NCBI RefSeq assembly: GCF_003627795.1
Contig: NZ_CP032684.1
Coordinates: 3,842,001 to 3,906,000, forward strand
Source: Rhizobium sp. CCGE531
GTDB lineage: Bacteria > Pseudomonadota > Alphaproteobacteria > Rhizobiales > Rhizobiaceae
Direction of reading: 5' to 3'
DNA: 64,000 nt
Under the pieces are notes generated by a model. It was not told where the DNA came from and did not search any database. It saw only the letters and a program-made list of their open reading frames with translations. The translations under genes and the position numbers were made by a program. Position 1 is the stretch's first letter, and each line of letters opens with the position of its first letter. Below are positions 39,495 to 48,175 of the stretch, one piece after another.

Positions 39495-39833
39495 TCAGTC
39501 GCCGGTTCCTGGGTTTGTCGAGAAATACTTCTCGAACTTCCCCTGTTCGCCGTCCATCTCCTTGGCTTCCGGCAGCGGGTCGCGCTTGACCGTGATGTTG
39601 GGCCAGATGGCGGCATATTCCGTATTGATCTTCAGCCACTTGTCGAGGCCCGGCTCCGTATCGGGCTTGATCGCCTCGGCGGGACATTCCGGTTCGCAGA
39701 CGCCGCAATCGATGCATTCGTCTGGATGGATGACGAGGAAATTCTCGCCTTCGTAGAAGCAGTCGACGGGGCAGACTTCCACGCAATCGGTATATTTGCA
39801 GCGGACGCAATTATCGGTCACGACATATGTCAT
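39495..39833 (-). CDS. fdxA: Seven-iron ferredoxin (3Fe-4S/4Fe-4S)
   Basis: 112 residues starting MTYVVTDNC. Cysteines: [17 protein letters not shown] in the first cluster region and [12 protein letters not shown] in the second, the pattern of FdxA-type 7Fe ferredoxins, followed by the usual acidic C-terminal extension ([19 protein letters not shown]). It is a soluble electron carrier. ATG 39833 follows ctggag; the open frame upstream is not used. Confidence 0.95.
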   Translation of the reverse strand: MTYVVTDNCVRCKYTDCVEVCPVDCFYEGENFLVIHPDECIDCGVCEPECPAEAIKPDTEPGLDKWLKINTEYAAIWPNITVKRDPLPEAKEMDGEQGKFEKYFSTNPGTGD

Positions 39834-40039
39834 GAAGTACTCCAGGAATGTCTCTAGCTTCCGCGGACGCGCAACCTGGAACGTCGCACCGTCCCGCGGA
39901 GCCGAACGGGCAAACGAATGCGTCATACGCAAACGCGCCGCCCGGCTGGTTACCGGCAGGTTGATGGTGAGGTATCGACTTTGCCAGCCAATTTCAAGGA
40001 CAAACAATCTTGAAAGCAGCCTGGAACAGGCAGAGTTTT

Positions 40040-40444
40040 CTAATCGTCGTCGGAGATCAGGCGGTCGATTGCACGGCGATCGCGCTTCGTAGGTCTTCCG
40101 CTCCCCGGCGCACGCAACGCCTGCTCGAAAGAGGTGAGGCGTTTTGTCTCATCCGGCGGCGGCGTCAGATCCTCATAAAGCAGCTTGGCTTCCTCGAAAG
40201 GTCCCCTGCGCTCGCCGGGAGCACGCACGACGAGGACGACATCCCGTCGCTCCAGCGAGAGCTCGATGCGGTCGCCGGCCTTGACGCCGAAACTCGGCTG
40301 CGCGATCCGCTCGCCATTCACCCGCACGCTGCCGTTCTGAACGTAGAGCTGCGCCAACGAGCGGGATTTCACCATGCGGGCAAAAAACAGCCATTTGTCG
40401 ATGCGCTGGCGCGAACCGGAAAATGGCTGTTTCTCGTCCGTCAT
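40040..40444 (-). CDS. S4-domain RNA-binding protein (HslR-like)
   Basis: 134 residues. The S4 domain occupies residues 14-75 ([39 protein letters not shown]). The tail is basic. HslR-type proteins bind stalled 50S subunits carrying peptidyl-tRNA. It starts three bases after the helicase stop, so the two are one operon for RNA or ribosome handling. Confidence 0.9.
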   Translation of the reverse strand: MTDEKQPFSGSRQRIDKWLFFARMVKSRSLAQLYVQNGSVRVNGERIAQPSFGVKAGDRIELSLERRDVVLVVRAPGERRGPFEEAKLLYEDLTPPPDETKRLTSFEQALRAPGSGRPTKRDRRAIDRLISDDD

Positions 40445-40447
40445 GGC

Positions 40448-43400
40448 CTATTTCTTCATCTGCTCCTTGAGGGCAGCGAGCTTGGCGAAAGGAGAATCCG
40501 GATCGATCGGCTTTTCCTTGCGCGGCGGCTTGGCTTCGAAGCGCAACGGCTGCGATGCGCCGCGATTGTTGCGATTGTTGCGATCGTTCCGGTCGTTGCG
40601 TTCGCCACGCTCCTGACGATCGCCACGGTTGCCCTGCTGCGGACGACCGCCCTCGCCGTTGCCGCGCGGTCCCTTGTCGCCGCCGCCGCGATTATCACGG
40701 CCATCGCGACGATCACGCCCCTCGCGGTTGCCTTCACCACCGCTGGCCTGCTGCTCGCCACCACCACGGCGATTGCCCTGTTGACCACGGCCCTCGCCCT
40801 GCTGGCCGCGACGGTCACCATGACCACGGCCACCCTGGCGCTGCTGATTGTCGCTACGGCCACCCAGCCGCCAGAGCAGGACCGGCTTCGGCTCGATAGG
40901 TTCGCCAGCAGCTTCCGCAATGGCAGCGGCTTCCACAACGGCATCGGCTTCTGCAACGGCAGCGGCTTCCACAGCCACGGGGGCGGCCTCAGCCGATGCA
41001 TCGGCGGGCGCTGCCGCTTCCTGGGAAGCGGCCTCTGCTTCCTTAGCCGGCTCTTCGGTTACGGCATCGGCGTCGTCATCATCAGTCTTTTCGGCAGCGG
41101 TTTCCGCGGCCGGCGGCGCCGGAACTGCGGCAACATCCTGCTGAGCAAGGAAAGCGGTTGCTTCCTCGGCCTTCACGGAATCGGCGCGATAGCCGAGACC
41201 CTTGAGGATTTCCTCCATGTCCTCGAGCGTCGCGCCGAGAATGGAGAGCATCGCTGTCGTCGTGGTGAAGCGACGGCCGTCATAAGCGCCTTCGGGGCGC
41301 GAAGCCTGGCCGGGCTTCCACTGCAAGAGCGGACGGATGAGATCCGCCAGGCGCTCGAGAATGTCGATGCGAACCGCGCGCTTTCCAAGGAAGCGGAAGC
41401 CCGCAAGCTTGTAGAACATGCGCTCGTAGCTCGGATCGGTGACGACCGAGGTGCGGCCGGCGGCAAGAACCGGGATCAGGTCGCCATAGCCCGGCTTGTC
41501 CAGGCCATCGTTCTTCAGAGCCCACAGCAGCGTGATGAGCTCGGCCGGAGCCGGCTTCAGCAGCGCGGGGACAAAAATATGATAGGCGCCGAAGCGAACG
41601 CCGTAGCGGCGCATGGAGGCGCGCCCATCCTGATCGAGCGACTTCACCTCCTCGGTGACGTCGCGGCGGAACAGAACGCCGAGATTCTCCACCAGCTGGA
41701 AGGCTAGCCCCTTGGCGAGGCCCTGCAGGTCCTCTGCGCGCTGGAGATCGTCGAGCGGCTTCAGGATCGTGCTGATATGATGGTTCACGAAGCGCTCGAT
41801 GCGCGAGGCGACATGATCGCGCGCATGGCCCGTCAGCTGCTCGTCGGCGAGCAGGATGACGCGCGGACGCATGACATGATCGCTCCCCGACAAACGCGCC
41901 ACGGGATCGCCGAGCCAGCGCACGAGTCCATCGGCGCTGATCGCAAGATCACTGTTGCCAGCCGCATGCAGGCGCGCGGCGCGCGCCTCAAACTCCAGAG
42001 ACAGCGCCTTCTGGGAGGCTGTCTGGACGGCCTTCGCATCCGGCCCCTCGGTGCCCGCAATAGGCGTGAACCGGAATCCGGTCAACTGCCCCACATGATG
42101 CCCCTCAACGAAGACATCCCCATTCACACTGATTTCAGCTTCCAGCATCGCATTCTCTCTCAGGCGCTTCATGAGCACAGATGTCCTGCGATCAACAAAG
42201 CGTTTCGTCAACCTCTCATGTAACGCGTCAGACAATCGATCTTCGATTTCCCGCGTCTTTTCTTGCCAGTGTGTCGGATCGGCAAGCCAGCCGGGCCGGT
42301 TCGACACATAGGTCCAAGTCCTTATCTGCGCGATTCGCGCCGAAAGCGTGTCAATCTCACCATCCGTCCGATCGGCGCGATGCACCTGTTCGGCGAGGAA
42401 CTCCTCTTTCACCGTGCCATAGCGCACCAGGTCGGAAAAGAGGGCGGCGATGAGATCGGCGTGCTGGGCAGGCGTAATGCGCCGATAGTCGGGAAGCGCG
42501 CAGGCCTCCCATAATTTCTCAACCCGAGCCGGGTTGCTGGCAAGATCGACTATCTCCAGATCGCGTGACAGATATTCCAATGCCTGCTGGTCTACCGCAG
42601 GCAGCGCCCGCGTCAACCCCTGCACGCGAGGCGAGCCTTCCAAACTGGCGCGCAACGCCGCGATTGAGGAAAAATCGAAAGTCTTGCTGCGCCATTGCAG
42701 CACTTTCACCATGTCGAATTCGTGTCCCTCGATCCGGCGTACCAGCTCGTCGTCGAAAGGATCGACCTGTCCGGTCACCCCGAAGGTGCCGTCCTTCAGG
42801 TGGCGGCCGGCGCGGCCGGCGATCTGGCCGAGCTCGGCGGGATTGAGGTTGCGGAACTGATAACCATCGAACTTGCGGTCCTGGGCGAAGGCGACATGGT
42901 CGACATCGAGATTGAGGCCCATGCCGATCGCATCGGTCGCAACCAGATATTCGACATCACCGGCCTGGTAGAGCGCCACCTGTGCATTGCGGGTCCGCGG
43001 GCTCAGCGCGCCGAGAACGACGGCGGCGCCACCGCGCTGGCGCCGGATGAGCTCCGCGATCGCATAGACCTCGTCGGCGGAAAAAGCCACGATCGCCGTG
43101 CGCTGCGGCAATCGCGTGATCTTCTTCTGCCCGGCATAGAAGAGATGCGACAGCCGCGGCCGCTCCAGGACGGTGATCCCGGGCAGAAGCTGTTCGAGGA
43201 TGGGCCGCATCGTGCCGGCACCCAATAGCAGCGTCTCGTCCCGGCCACGCAGATGCAGGATGCGGTCCGTGAAGATATGGCCGCGCTCGAGATCGCCTGC
43301 GAGCTGAACCTCGTCGATGGCGACGAAGGAGGCACGCGTCTCGCGCGGCATGGCCTCTACGGTGCAGACCGAAAAGCGGGCATTGGGCGGCGATATCTTT

Positions 43401-43630
43401 TCCTCGCCCGTGACAAGCGCGACATGCTGAGCCCCGACCTTCTCGACGACGCGCGTATAGACCTCGCGGGCAAGCAGCCGCAGCGGCAGGCCGATCACGC
43501 CGCTGCCGTGCGCCACCATGCGTTCGATGGCATAATGGGTCTTGCCGGTATTGGTCGGTCCGAGCACCGCGGTCACGCCGCGTCCGCTCAGGATCATGGG
43601 CTGCGAAGTCTGTGTCATTGGTCCGTGCAT
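40448..43630 (-). CDS. Suv3-like superfamily 2 RNA helicase with long disordered RGG/RND-rich tail
   Basis: 1,060 residues. Helicase core: Walker A VLGPTNTGKTHYAIE, motif II FVAIDEVQLAG, motif V VATDAIGMGLNLDVDHVAF and motif VI QIAGRAGR. These match the mitochondrial Suv3 family found in alphaproteobacteria. From about residue 850 the chain becomes Ala/Glu-rich and then Gly/Arg/Asn/Asp/Gln-rich with RG and RNDR repeats, likely disordered and RNA-binding. The extreme C-terminus (PIDPDSPFAKLAALKEQMKK) is conserved-looking and may be a docking motif. Start ATG 43630; ATG 43618 is equally possible as neither has a strong ribosome site. Confidence 0.92.
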   Translation of the reverse strand: MHGPMTQTSQPMILSGRGVTAVLGPTNTGKTHYAIERMVAHGSGVIGLPLRLLAREVYTRVVEKVGAQHVALVTGEEKISPPNARFSVCTVEAMPRETRASFVAIDEVQLAGDLERGHIFTDRILHLRGRDETLLLGAGTMRPILEQLLPGITVLERPRLSHLFYAGQKKITRLPQRTAIVAFSADEVYAIAELIRRQRGGAAVVLGALSPRTRNAQVALYQAGDVEYLVATDAIGMGLNLDVDHVAFAQDRKFDGYQFRNLNPAELGQIAGRAGRHLKDGTFGVTGQVDPFDDELVRRIEGHEFDMVKVLQWRSKTFDFSSIAALRASLEGSPRVQGLTRALPAVDQQALEYLSRDLEIVDLASNPARVEKLWEACALPDYRRITPAQHADLIAALFSDLVRYGTVKEEFLAEQVHRADRTDGEIDTLSARIAQIRTWTYVSNRPGWLADPTHWQEKTREIEDRLSDALHERLTKRFVDRRTSVLMKRLRENAMLEAEISVNGDVFVEGHHVGQLTGFRFTPIAGTEGPDAKAVQTASQKALSLEFEARAARLHAAGNSDLAISADGLVRWLGDPVARLSGSDHVMRPRVILLADEQLTGHARDHVASRIERFVNHHISTILKPLDDLQRAEDLQGLAKGLAFQLVENLGVLFRRDVTEEVKSLDQDGRASMRRYGVRFGAYHIFVPALLKPAPAELITLLWALKNDGLDKPGYGDLIPVLAAGRTSVVTDPSYERMFYKLAGFRFLGKRAVRIDILERLADLIRPLLQWKPGQASRPEGAYDGRRFTTTTAMLSILGATLEDMEEILKGLGYRADSVKAEEATAFLAQQDVAAVPAPPAAETAAEKTDDDDADAVTEEPAKEAEAASQEAAAPADASAEAAPVAVEAAAVAEADAVVEAAAIAEAAGEPIEPKPVLLWRLGGRSDNQQRQGGRGHGDRRGQQGEGRGQQGNRRGGGEQQASGGEGNREGRDRRDGRDNRGGGDKGPRGNGEGGRPQQGNRGDRQERGERNDRNDRNNRNNRGASQPLRFEAKPPRKEKPIDPDSPFAKLAALKEQMKK

Positions 43631-43827
43631 GGGCGAGAAACCACCGTCTTTCGATCAGCAAGTTCCCCTGGGAGGAAACGAAGAGATGACGACCATATGC
43701 GACAAAGGCAAGACCCGAATGAAAAAACAACCGCAACAACAATCGATTTCATTATTGGCGGCCTCAACCAGGAGCTACATTTATCCTGCACCTCATGCGA
43801 GTCCCGGCGATTCCGGAACAGCTTGAG

Positions 43828-43893
43828 AACGAATCGGAGACGAATCGCTGACTCGACGTCGTTCTTTTTTTGTTCACTACAACATGTGGATTT
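43828..43893. repeat. Spaced repeat unit, copy 1
   Basis: AACGAATC-N3-GACGAATC-N25-GTTC, then a CAACATgTggATTT-like end. Spacing is identical in all three copies. A third GANTC (GACTC, 43850) follows eight bases after the second. Confidence 0.85.
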
Positions 43894-44070
43894 AAATGAA
43901 AAGATTCCCACCAAATGCTGAATCTCGTTTTCACGCCTTTTCCACGAGAAAAGGAGTCAAGTGGAGAATCCGAAGCCGGCGAAAATCGACGTCTTTTATG
44001 GTTAATTGTTTGTAAATGATGCAGTTTCCCAGAATGCCGCTCCTTCCATTAAGATTCGGGCCAAAGCCGG

Positions 44071-44136
44071 AACGAATCGGCGACGAATCGCGGATTCCAG
44101 CCGATTCTGTTTTTGTTCCACACAATATCTAGCACT
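44071..44136. repeat. Spaced repeat unit, copy 2
   Basis: Same 8-3-8-25 layout with GTTC at 44115; the end is CACAATATCT. GATTC sites at 44093 and 44103 lie in the N25 part. Upstream ccaaagccgg resembles copy 3. Confidence 0.85.
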
Positions 44137-44509
44137 TCCTGGACCAAAACCCATAGGACTCCGAATGGTTGAACCCGCGATTCGAGCCGAATCTGTAATT
44201 GCGATCAATCTTTTAACGAGCGCAAATATAATGAATCTGCAAACACACGCATAAGCTGTTCGCATCGGCACCTCAATCGAGGCCGGAGCGAAGCGGATTT
44301 CACGGCTACATATTTGTATTTCGCCAGGACAGCATCGAAATATGGAAAGCGGCATGGGTGCGGAATGTCTCCGCCGGCCTATTCCGCGCGAACCGATCGG
44401 GAGCATGAAGGCATCATCCTGCGAACATCCGCCTTCCGCTGGATTCCGCTCATTTTGCACGCCCGGGACGTACAAAAAGGCCTCCATATTAACCAAAGTC
44501 CAAACGCAG

Positions 44510-44577
44510 AACGAATCACCGACGAATCACGGACACGCCCCTTTTCTCGTTTCGTTCACCGCAACATATTGTATTTT
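44510..44577. repeat. Spaced repeat unit, copy 3
   Basis: Same layout with GTTC at 44554; the end CAACATATTGTATTTT runs directly into the CtrA box. Confidence 0.85.
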
Positions 44578-44591
44578 AATCATATTTTAAC
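44576..44591 (+). promoter_or_regulatory. CtrA-binding box
   Basis: TTAA (44576-44579), seven bases, TTAAC (44587-44591): an exact match to the TTAA-N7-TTAAC consensus of the cell-cycle regulator CtrA. A one-mismatch site (TTAA-N7-TAAA) is at 44002-44016. Confidence 0.6.
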
Positions 44592-44699
44592 CATAAGAGC
44601 AGATCGCGGACCCTCCCTTCGCCGTGCGTATCATGCGGTCGCGTTAACATCCGGCTGATCGCGGCGGCGCCGACGTCTAGGCATTTTTATTTCTTAGCC

Positions 44700-44724
44700 G
44701 GAACAATTTTCAGCGACGCAAGTT
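44700..44724 (+). promoter_or_regulatory. Possible EcfG (general stress) promoter
   Basis: GGAAC (44700-44704), 16 bases, then AGTT, near the GGAAC-N16/17-CGTT consensus. The small stress-type genes downstream would fit. One match only, so uncertain. Confidence 0.35.
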
Positions 44725-44855
44725 TCTATCTGCAGAATTGGGGAACTCCACCCATTCACCAAGGAACCGATTCGAGCTGGAGCCGCTGAAGCATAGTGCC
44801 GGATTGAACGACATTGCCGGTGCTATTCAAGCGATGGACATGGAGGAGACATATC

Positions 44856-45011
44856 ATGCTTGGTACGGTATTGCTTATCATACTGATTCTGCTGTTGGTC
44901 GGCGCGCTTCCCAGCTGGGGTTACAGCCGGGCATGGGGCTACGGTCCATCGGGCGGTCTCGGGCTTGTTCTCGTCATTGTACTCATTTTGCTATTGATGG
45001 GGCGGATTTGA
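44856..45011 (+). CDS. DUF3309-family small membrane protein
   Basis: 51 residues: MLGTVLLIILILLLVGALPS, a Trp/Tyr/Gly linker (WGYSRAWGYGPSGG), then a second hydrophobic segment LGLVLVIVLILLLMG. This two-helix pattern is DUF3309, common in rhizobia. ggaggaga lies before the ATG. The function is unknown; relatives are often linked to stress responses, which I treat as inference. Confidence 0.88.
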   Translation: MLGTVLLIILILLLVGALPSWGYSRAWGYGPSGGLGLVLVIVLILLLMGRI

Positions 45012-45052
45012 TCCGCGGGTCATTGTTCAAACTTCACCAGGGAGCTAACACC

Positions 45053-45307
45053 ATGAAGAAGATCATCGTCGCGATCGCCCTTGTCGGCGCTTTGGCGTCG
45101 TGCACCGCAACGGAAAAAGGGACTGCCATCGGTGCCGGCACCGGCGCCCTGATCGGCGGCGTAGCCACCCATAGCTGGGGCGGCGCGGCAGTCGGCGCTG
45201 TCGCCGGTGGCGTCGTCGGCAATCTTATCGGACGCTCCCATGAGCGGCGCGGCTATTGCATCTATCGCGACCGCTATGGCCATCGTTATGAGGCTCGTTG
45301 CCGCTAA
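45053..45307 (+). CDS. Small glycine-zipper lipoprotein
   Basis: 84 residues. Signal MKKIIVAIALVGALASC has a lipobox ending ALASC at Cys17. The mature part is a glycine zipper (GTAIGAGTGALIGGVATH, GAAVGAVAGGVVGNLIG) with a short basic tail rich in Tyr, His and Arg (RDRYGHRYEARCR). Such proteins associate with the outer membrane. agggag precedes the ATG. It is 41 bases after the DUF3309 gene, probably one operon. Confidence 0.88.
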   Translation: MKKIIVAIALVGALASCTATEKGTAIGAGTGALIGGVATHSWGGAAVGAVAGGVVGNLIGRSHERRGYCIYRDRYGHRYEARCR

Positions 45308-45378
45308 GGCTTGACTGCTCGCGACCGGCCGTTCCGGCGGGTCGGTCGCGACCATCCGGCCCGCGGGCCGGGCGCTAA

Positions 45379-45482
45379 CGCATGTCGCGCAAAAGTGTGT
45401 GGCGGTTTTGCGATAACGACATGCGCAAAATCAAGAGCTTAAAGCCAAGGAGCGAATCTGAAAGATCGCGACGCGCTTTAAG
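45379..45482. repeat. Rhizobial REP-type repeat, variant
   Basis: First hairpin cgcatgtcg/cgacatgcg (45379-45426), with the inner cgcaaaa/ttttgcg; second hairpin cttaaagc/gctttaag (about 45438-45482). The same layout as the gagcatgatg family but a different sequence. Confidence 0.75.
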
Positions 45483-45562
45483 AGCCAGAATTTCTGAGGA
45501 AATCCTCTTCCCGCGCGCTCAGTCGCGGGAAGGACGCAGTGTTTTGAGAAAGGAACGGCATC

Positions 45563-45736
45563 ATGGCCGCAATCATCGCAAGCATTGCAGCACTCGCGCT
45601 CATCGGCACCACTTTTTACGCGCTTGGAAGCGCAGCAAGAGCACGGAACAAGGAGAAGCGGCGGGAAGCACTGGAAGCCGTCATCCTGGAATTCAAACCA
45701 CGACAGCGACAGCAGGCAAATTCAGGCCGGGGATGA
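45563..45736 (+). CDS. Small membrane protein, hypothetical
   Basis: 57 residues: an N-terminal hydrophobic helix (MAAIIASIAALALIGTTFYA) followed by a strongly basic helix (RARNKEKRREALEAVILEFK) and KPRQRQQANSGRG. aaagga lies about nine bases before the ATG. The composition fits a single-pass protein with a cytoplasmic basic tail. I do not recognise the family. Confidence 0.6.
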   Translation: MAAIIASIAALALIGTTFYALGSAARARNKEKRREALEAVILEFKPRQRQQANSGRG

Positions 45737-45866
45737 TTGCCGGGCCGGCCCGGCAATCCTGTCCATGATGCGAACGGCCAAGAAAAGCCGCTGCGATTTT
45801 CCGTCCGGAATGCGCAAAAACAAGAAGATAGAGCGCTTTCGCGATTCGAAGAAAAGCGAAAATGCT

Positions 45867-46592
45867 TTAGACGAAGAACTGGCCGCCATTGGCTGATATC
45901 GTCGATCCTGTAATGAAACCGGCGTCGTCGCTGGCAAGAAAGACAGCTATGCGGGCGATTTCCTCGGGCTCGCCCAGGCGCCCCACCGGAATCTGCGGGA
46001 TGATGCGCTCGTTCAATACCTTTTCCGGCACCGCCAGCACCATTTCCGTACCGATATAGCCGGGGCAAATGGCATTGACCGTTATGTTCTTGGCAGCGCC
46101 TTCCTGGGCAAGCGCCTTGGTAAAGCCTAGATCGCCCGCCTTAGCGGCGGAATAGTTCGCCTGCCCCATCTGCCCCTTCTGACCGTTGATCGAGGAGATG
46201 TTGATGACGCGGCCGAAGCTGCGATCGCGCATGCCCTGCCAGACATGGTGCGTCATGTTGAACAGGCCGGTGAGGTTGGTATTGATGACCTCGTGCCACT
46301 GCTGCGGCGTCATCTTGTGGAACATGGCGTCGCGGGTGATGCCGGCATTGTTGACCAGGACTTCGACATGGCCGAGATCGTGCTCGATCTTGGCGATGCC
46401 CTTGCCGCAGGCTTCGTAATCGGTCACATCCCATTTATGGACGGCGATGCCTGTCACATCGTGGAAAGCCCGGGCCTTCTCGTCGTTGCCGGCATAGGTT
46501 GCCGCCACCTTGTAACCCGCATTATGCAGCGCCATCGAAATGGCCGCTCCAATGCCGCGCGTGCCTCCGGTTACCAATGCCACTCTGCTCAT
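45867..46592 (-). CDS. phbB: Acetoacetyl-CoA reductase
   Basis: 241 residues, a short-chain dehydrogenase. NADPH site TGGTRGIGAAI, then NNAGITRD, the catalytic Ser in NISSINGQKGQMGQ, and the YSAAK motif (Tyr, Lys). It reduces acetoacetyl-CoA to (R)-3-hydroxybutyryl-CoA for polyhydroxybutyrate. ATG 46592 follows ggggag. It is downstream of phbA on the same strand with a REP repeat between them. Confidence 0.96.
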   Translation of the reverse strand: MSRVALVTGGTRGIGAAISMALHNAGYKVAATYAGNDEKARAFHDVTGIAVHKWDVTDYEACGKGIAKIEHDLGHVEVLVNNAGITRDAMFHKMTPQQWHEVINTNLTGLFNMTHHVWQGMRDRSFGRVINISSINGQKGQMGQANYSAAKAGDLGFTKALAQEGAAKNITVNAICPGYIGTEMVLAVPEKVLNERIIPQIPVGRLGEPEEIARIAVFLASDDAGFITGSTISANGGQFFV

Positions 46593-46690
46593 GTGCCACT
46601 CCCCTTTGTTGCTGCGGAGACGGGACGCCCGAAGGCCGGGTCGCCCGCTCACTTCACCACTTCTTCTGGAAAATTCCTTTCAAGACGCCC

Positions 46691-46760
46691 TAGAGCATGA
46701 TGCCGAAAAGTGTGAGCGGTTTTCGGACGACATCATGCTCTATTTCTTTGATTCTAGAGC
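46691..46760. repeat. Rhizobial REP-type repeat, copy 3, between phbA and phbB
   Basis: Hairpin tagagcatgatg/catcatgctcta (46691-46741), followed by a cut-off start of the second hairpin (tctagagcg) that overlaps the phbA stop codon at 46754-46756. Confidence 0.85.
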
Positions 46761-47935
46761 GCCTCGAAGCACATGGCGACACCCATGCCGCCGCCGATGC
46801 ACAGCGTGGCGAGCCCCTTGCGGGCGCCGCGGCGCTTCATTTCGAACAGCAGCGTATTGAGGACGCGGGCACCGGAGGCGCCGATGGGGTGGCCGATGGC
46901 GATCGCGCCGCCGTTGACGTTGACGATCGACGTATCCCAGCCGAGGTCCTTGTTGACGGCGCAAGCCTGGGCGGCAAAAGCTTCGTTGGCTTCGACGAGA
47001 TCGAGATCTGCGACGGACCAGCCCGCCTTTTCCAGCGCCTTGCGCGAGGCCGGAATCGGCCCGGTGCCCATGATCTGCGGATCGACGCCGGCGGTTGCCC
47101 AGGAAACGATGCGGGCGAGCGGCTGAATGCCGCGGCGCGAGGCTTCCGCCTCGGTCATCAGCACGGCGGCAGCCGCGCCATCATTGAGACCGGAAGCATT
47201 TGCCGCAGTAACTGTGCCGTCCTTATCGAAGGCGGGCCGCAGTTTGGCCATCGAGTCGATTGTCGCGCCGTGGCGGATATATTCGTCTGCATCGACCGTG
47301 ATATCGCCCTTGCGGGTCTGGATGGTGAAAGGAACGATCTCGTCCTTGAACCGACCCGCCTTCTGCGCAGCTTCCGCCTTGTTTTGGGAGGAAACGGCGA
47401 ACTGATCCTGCTCATCGCGCGAAAGCTGCCACTGGCGCGCAATGTTTTCGGCCGTGATGCCCATGTGATAGCCGTAGAAGGCATCCGTCAGGCCATCCTT
47501 GATCATGGTATCGATCATCTTCATGTCGCCCATCTTGGTGCCGCCACGAAGATGGGCGGCATGCGGCGCCATGGACATGGATTCCTGGCCGCCGGCGACG
47601 ATGATCTTCGCATCGCCGGTCGCGATCTGCTGCATGCCGAGTGCCACGGCGCGCAGGCCGGAGCCGCAAAGCTGGTTGACGCTCCAGGCGGTCGCTTCCT
47701 GCGGAATGCCGGCCTTCATCGCGGCCTGGCGGGCCGGGTTCTGTCCTTCGCCGGCCTGAAGCACCTGACCGAGGATCACCTCATCGACTTCCCTGGCATC
47801 GACGCCGGCGCGCTCCAGCGCACCCTTGATGGCGGCCGCACCGAGCTCATGAGCCGGAACGGTTGCGAAAGCGCCGTTGAAGGAGCCGACCGCGGTGCGG
47901 GCGGCGCTGGCGACGACGATGGATGAACTGCTCAT
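46754..47935 (-). CDS. phbA: Acetyl-CoA C-acetyltransferase (beta-ketothiolase)
   Basis: 393 residues. The acyl-accepting Cys is in [14 protein letters not shown], the His in [17 protein letters not shown] and the second Cys in [12 protein letters not shown]. It condenses two acetyl-CoA to acetoacetyl-CoA, the first step of polyhydroxybutyrate synthesis. ATG 47935 has gaggagg upstream. It is divergent from phaR. Confidence 0.97.
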   Translation of the reverse strand: MSSSSIVVASAARTAVGSFNGAFATVPAHELGAAAIKGALERAGVDAREVDEVILGQVLQAGEGQNPARQAAMKAGIPQEATAWSVNQLCGSGLRAVALGMQQIATGDAKIIVAGGQESMSMAPHAAHLRGGTKMGDMKMIDTMIKDGLTDAFYGYHMGITAENIARQWQLSRDEQDQFAVSSQNKAEAAQKAGRFKDEIVPFTIQTRKGDITVDADEYIRHGATIDSMAKLRPAFDKDGTVTAANASGLNDGAAAAVLMTEAEASRRGIQPLARIVSWATAGVDPQIMGTGPIPASRKALEKAGWSVADLDLVEANEAFAAQACAVNKDLGWDTSIVNVNGGAIAIGHPIGASGARVLNTLLFEMKRRGARKGLATLCIGGGMGVAMCFEAL

Positions 47936-48175
47936 GGAAGCCTCCTCGGAAAATGAACGTGTATATGAGGCGAAACTGTCAAAGCTTTGCGCCGGAGTCA
48001 AATTGCAAGAATTTCCCGCGTACAGATTTCATGAAGCCGTCATTGCCAGCTGGAAATCCGATCAAGGGAAAGGGCTTGCCGCATCGCACAAAGCGATTGT
48101 CACCAAGCTTCTTTTGCGTCTACACTCGGGAATGGAGGAGTTTCCATACAATCAGACGGGGCCAGGAGACTGATA

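Larger units (their letters stand above)
43631..44855. other. Gene-poor 1.2-kb region with a dense GANTC (CcrM site) cluster
   Basis: Between 43799 and 44528 I count 21 GANTC sites (for example 43799, 43831, 43842, 43850, 44074, 44085, 44093, 44103, 44179, 44189, 44513, 44524), against about three expected at one per 256 bases. The stretch is richer in A and T than its neighbours. Candidate ORFs on either strand are short and unlike known proteins. GANTC is the methylation target of CcrM and a binding determinant for GcrA in alphaproteobacteria. Confidence 0.75.

Noticed and set aside
44002..44496. 164-codon minus-strand ORF in the GANTC region
   Set aside because: No ribosome site, mixed codon usage and only one segment resembling copy 1 of the repeat. 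It is kept as part of the repeat finding and not called as a gene.
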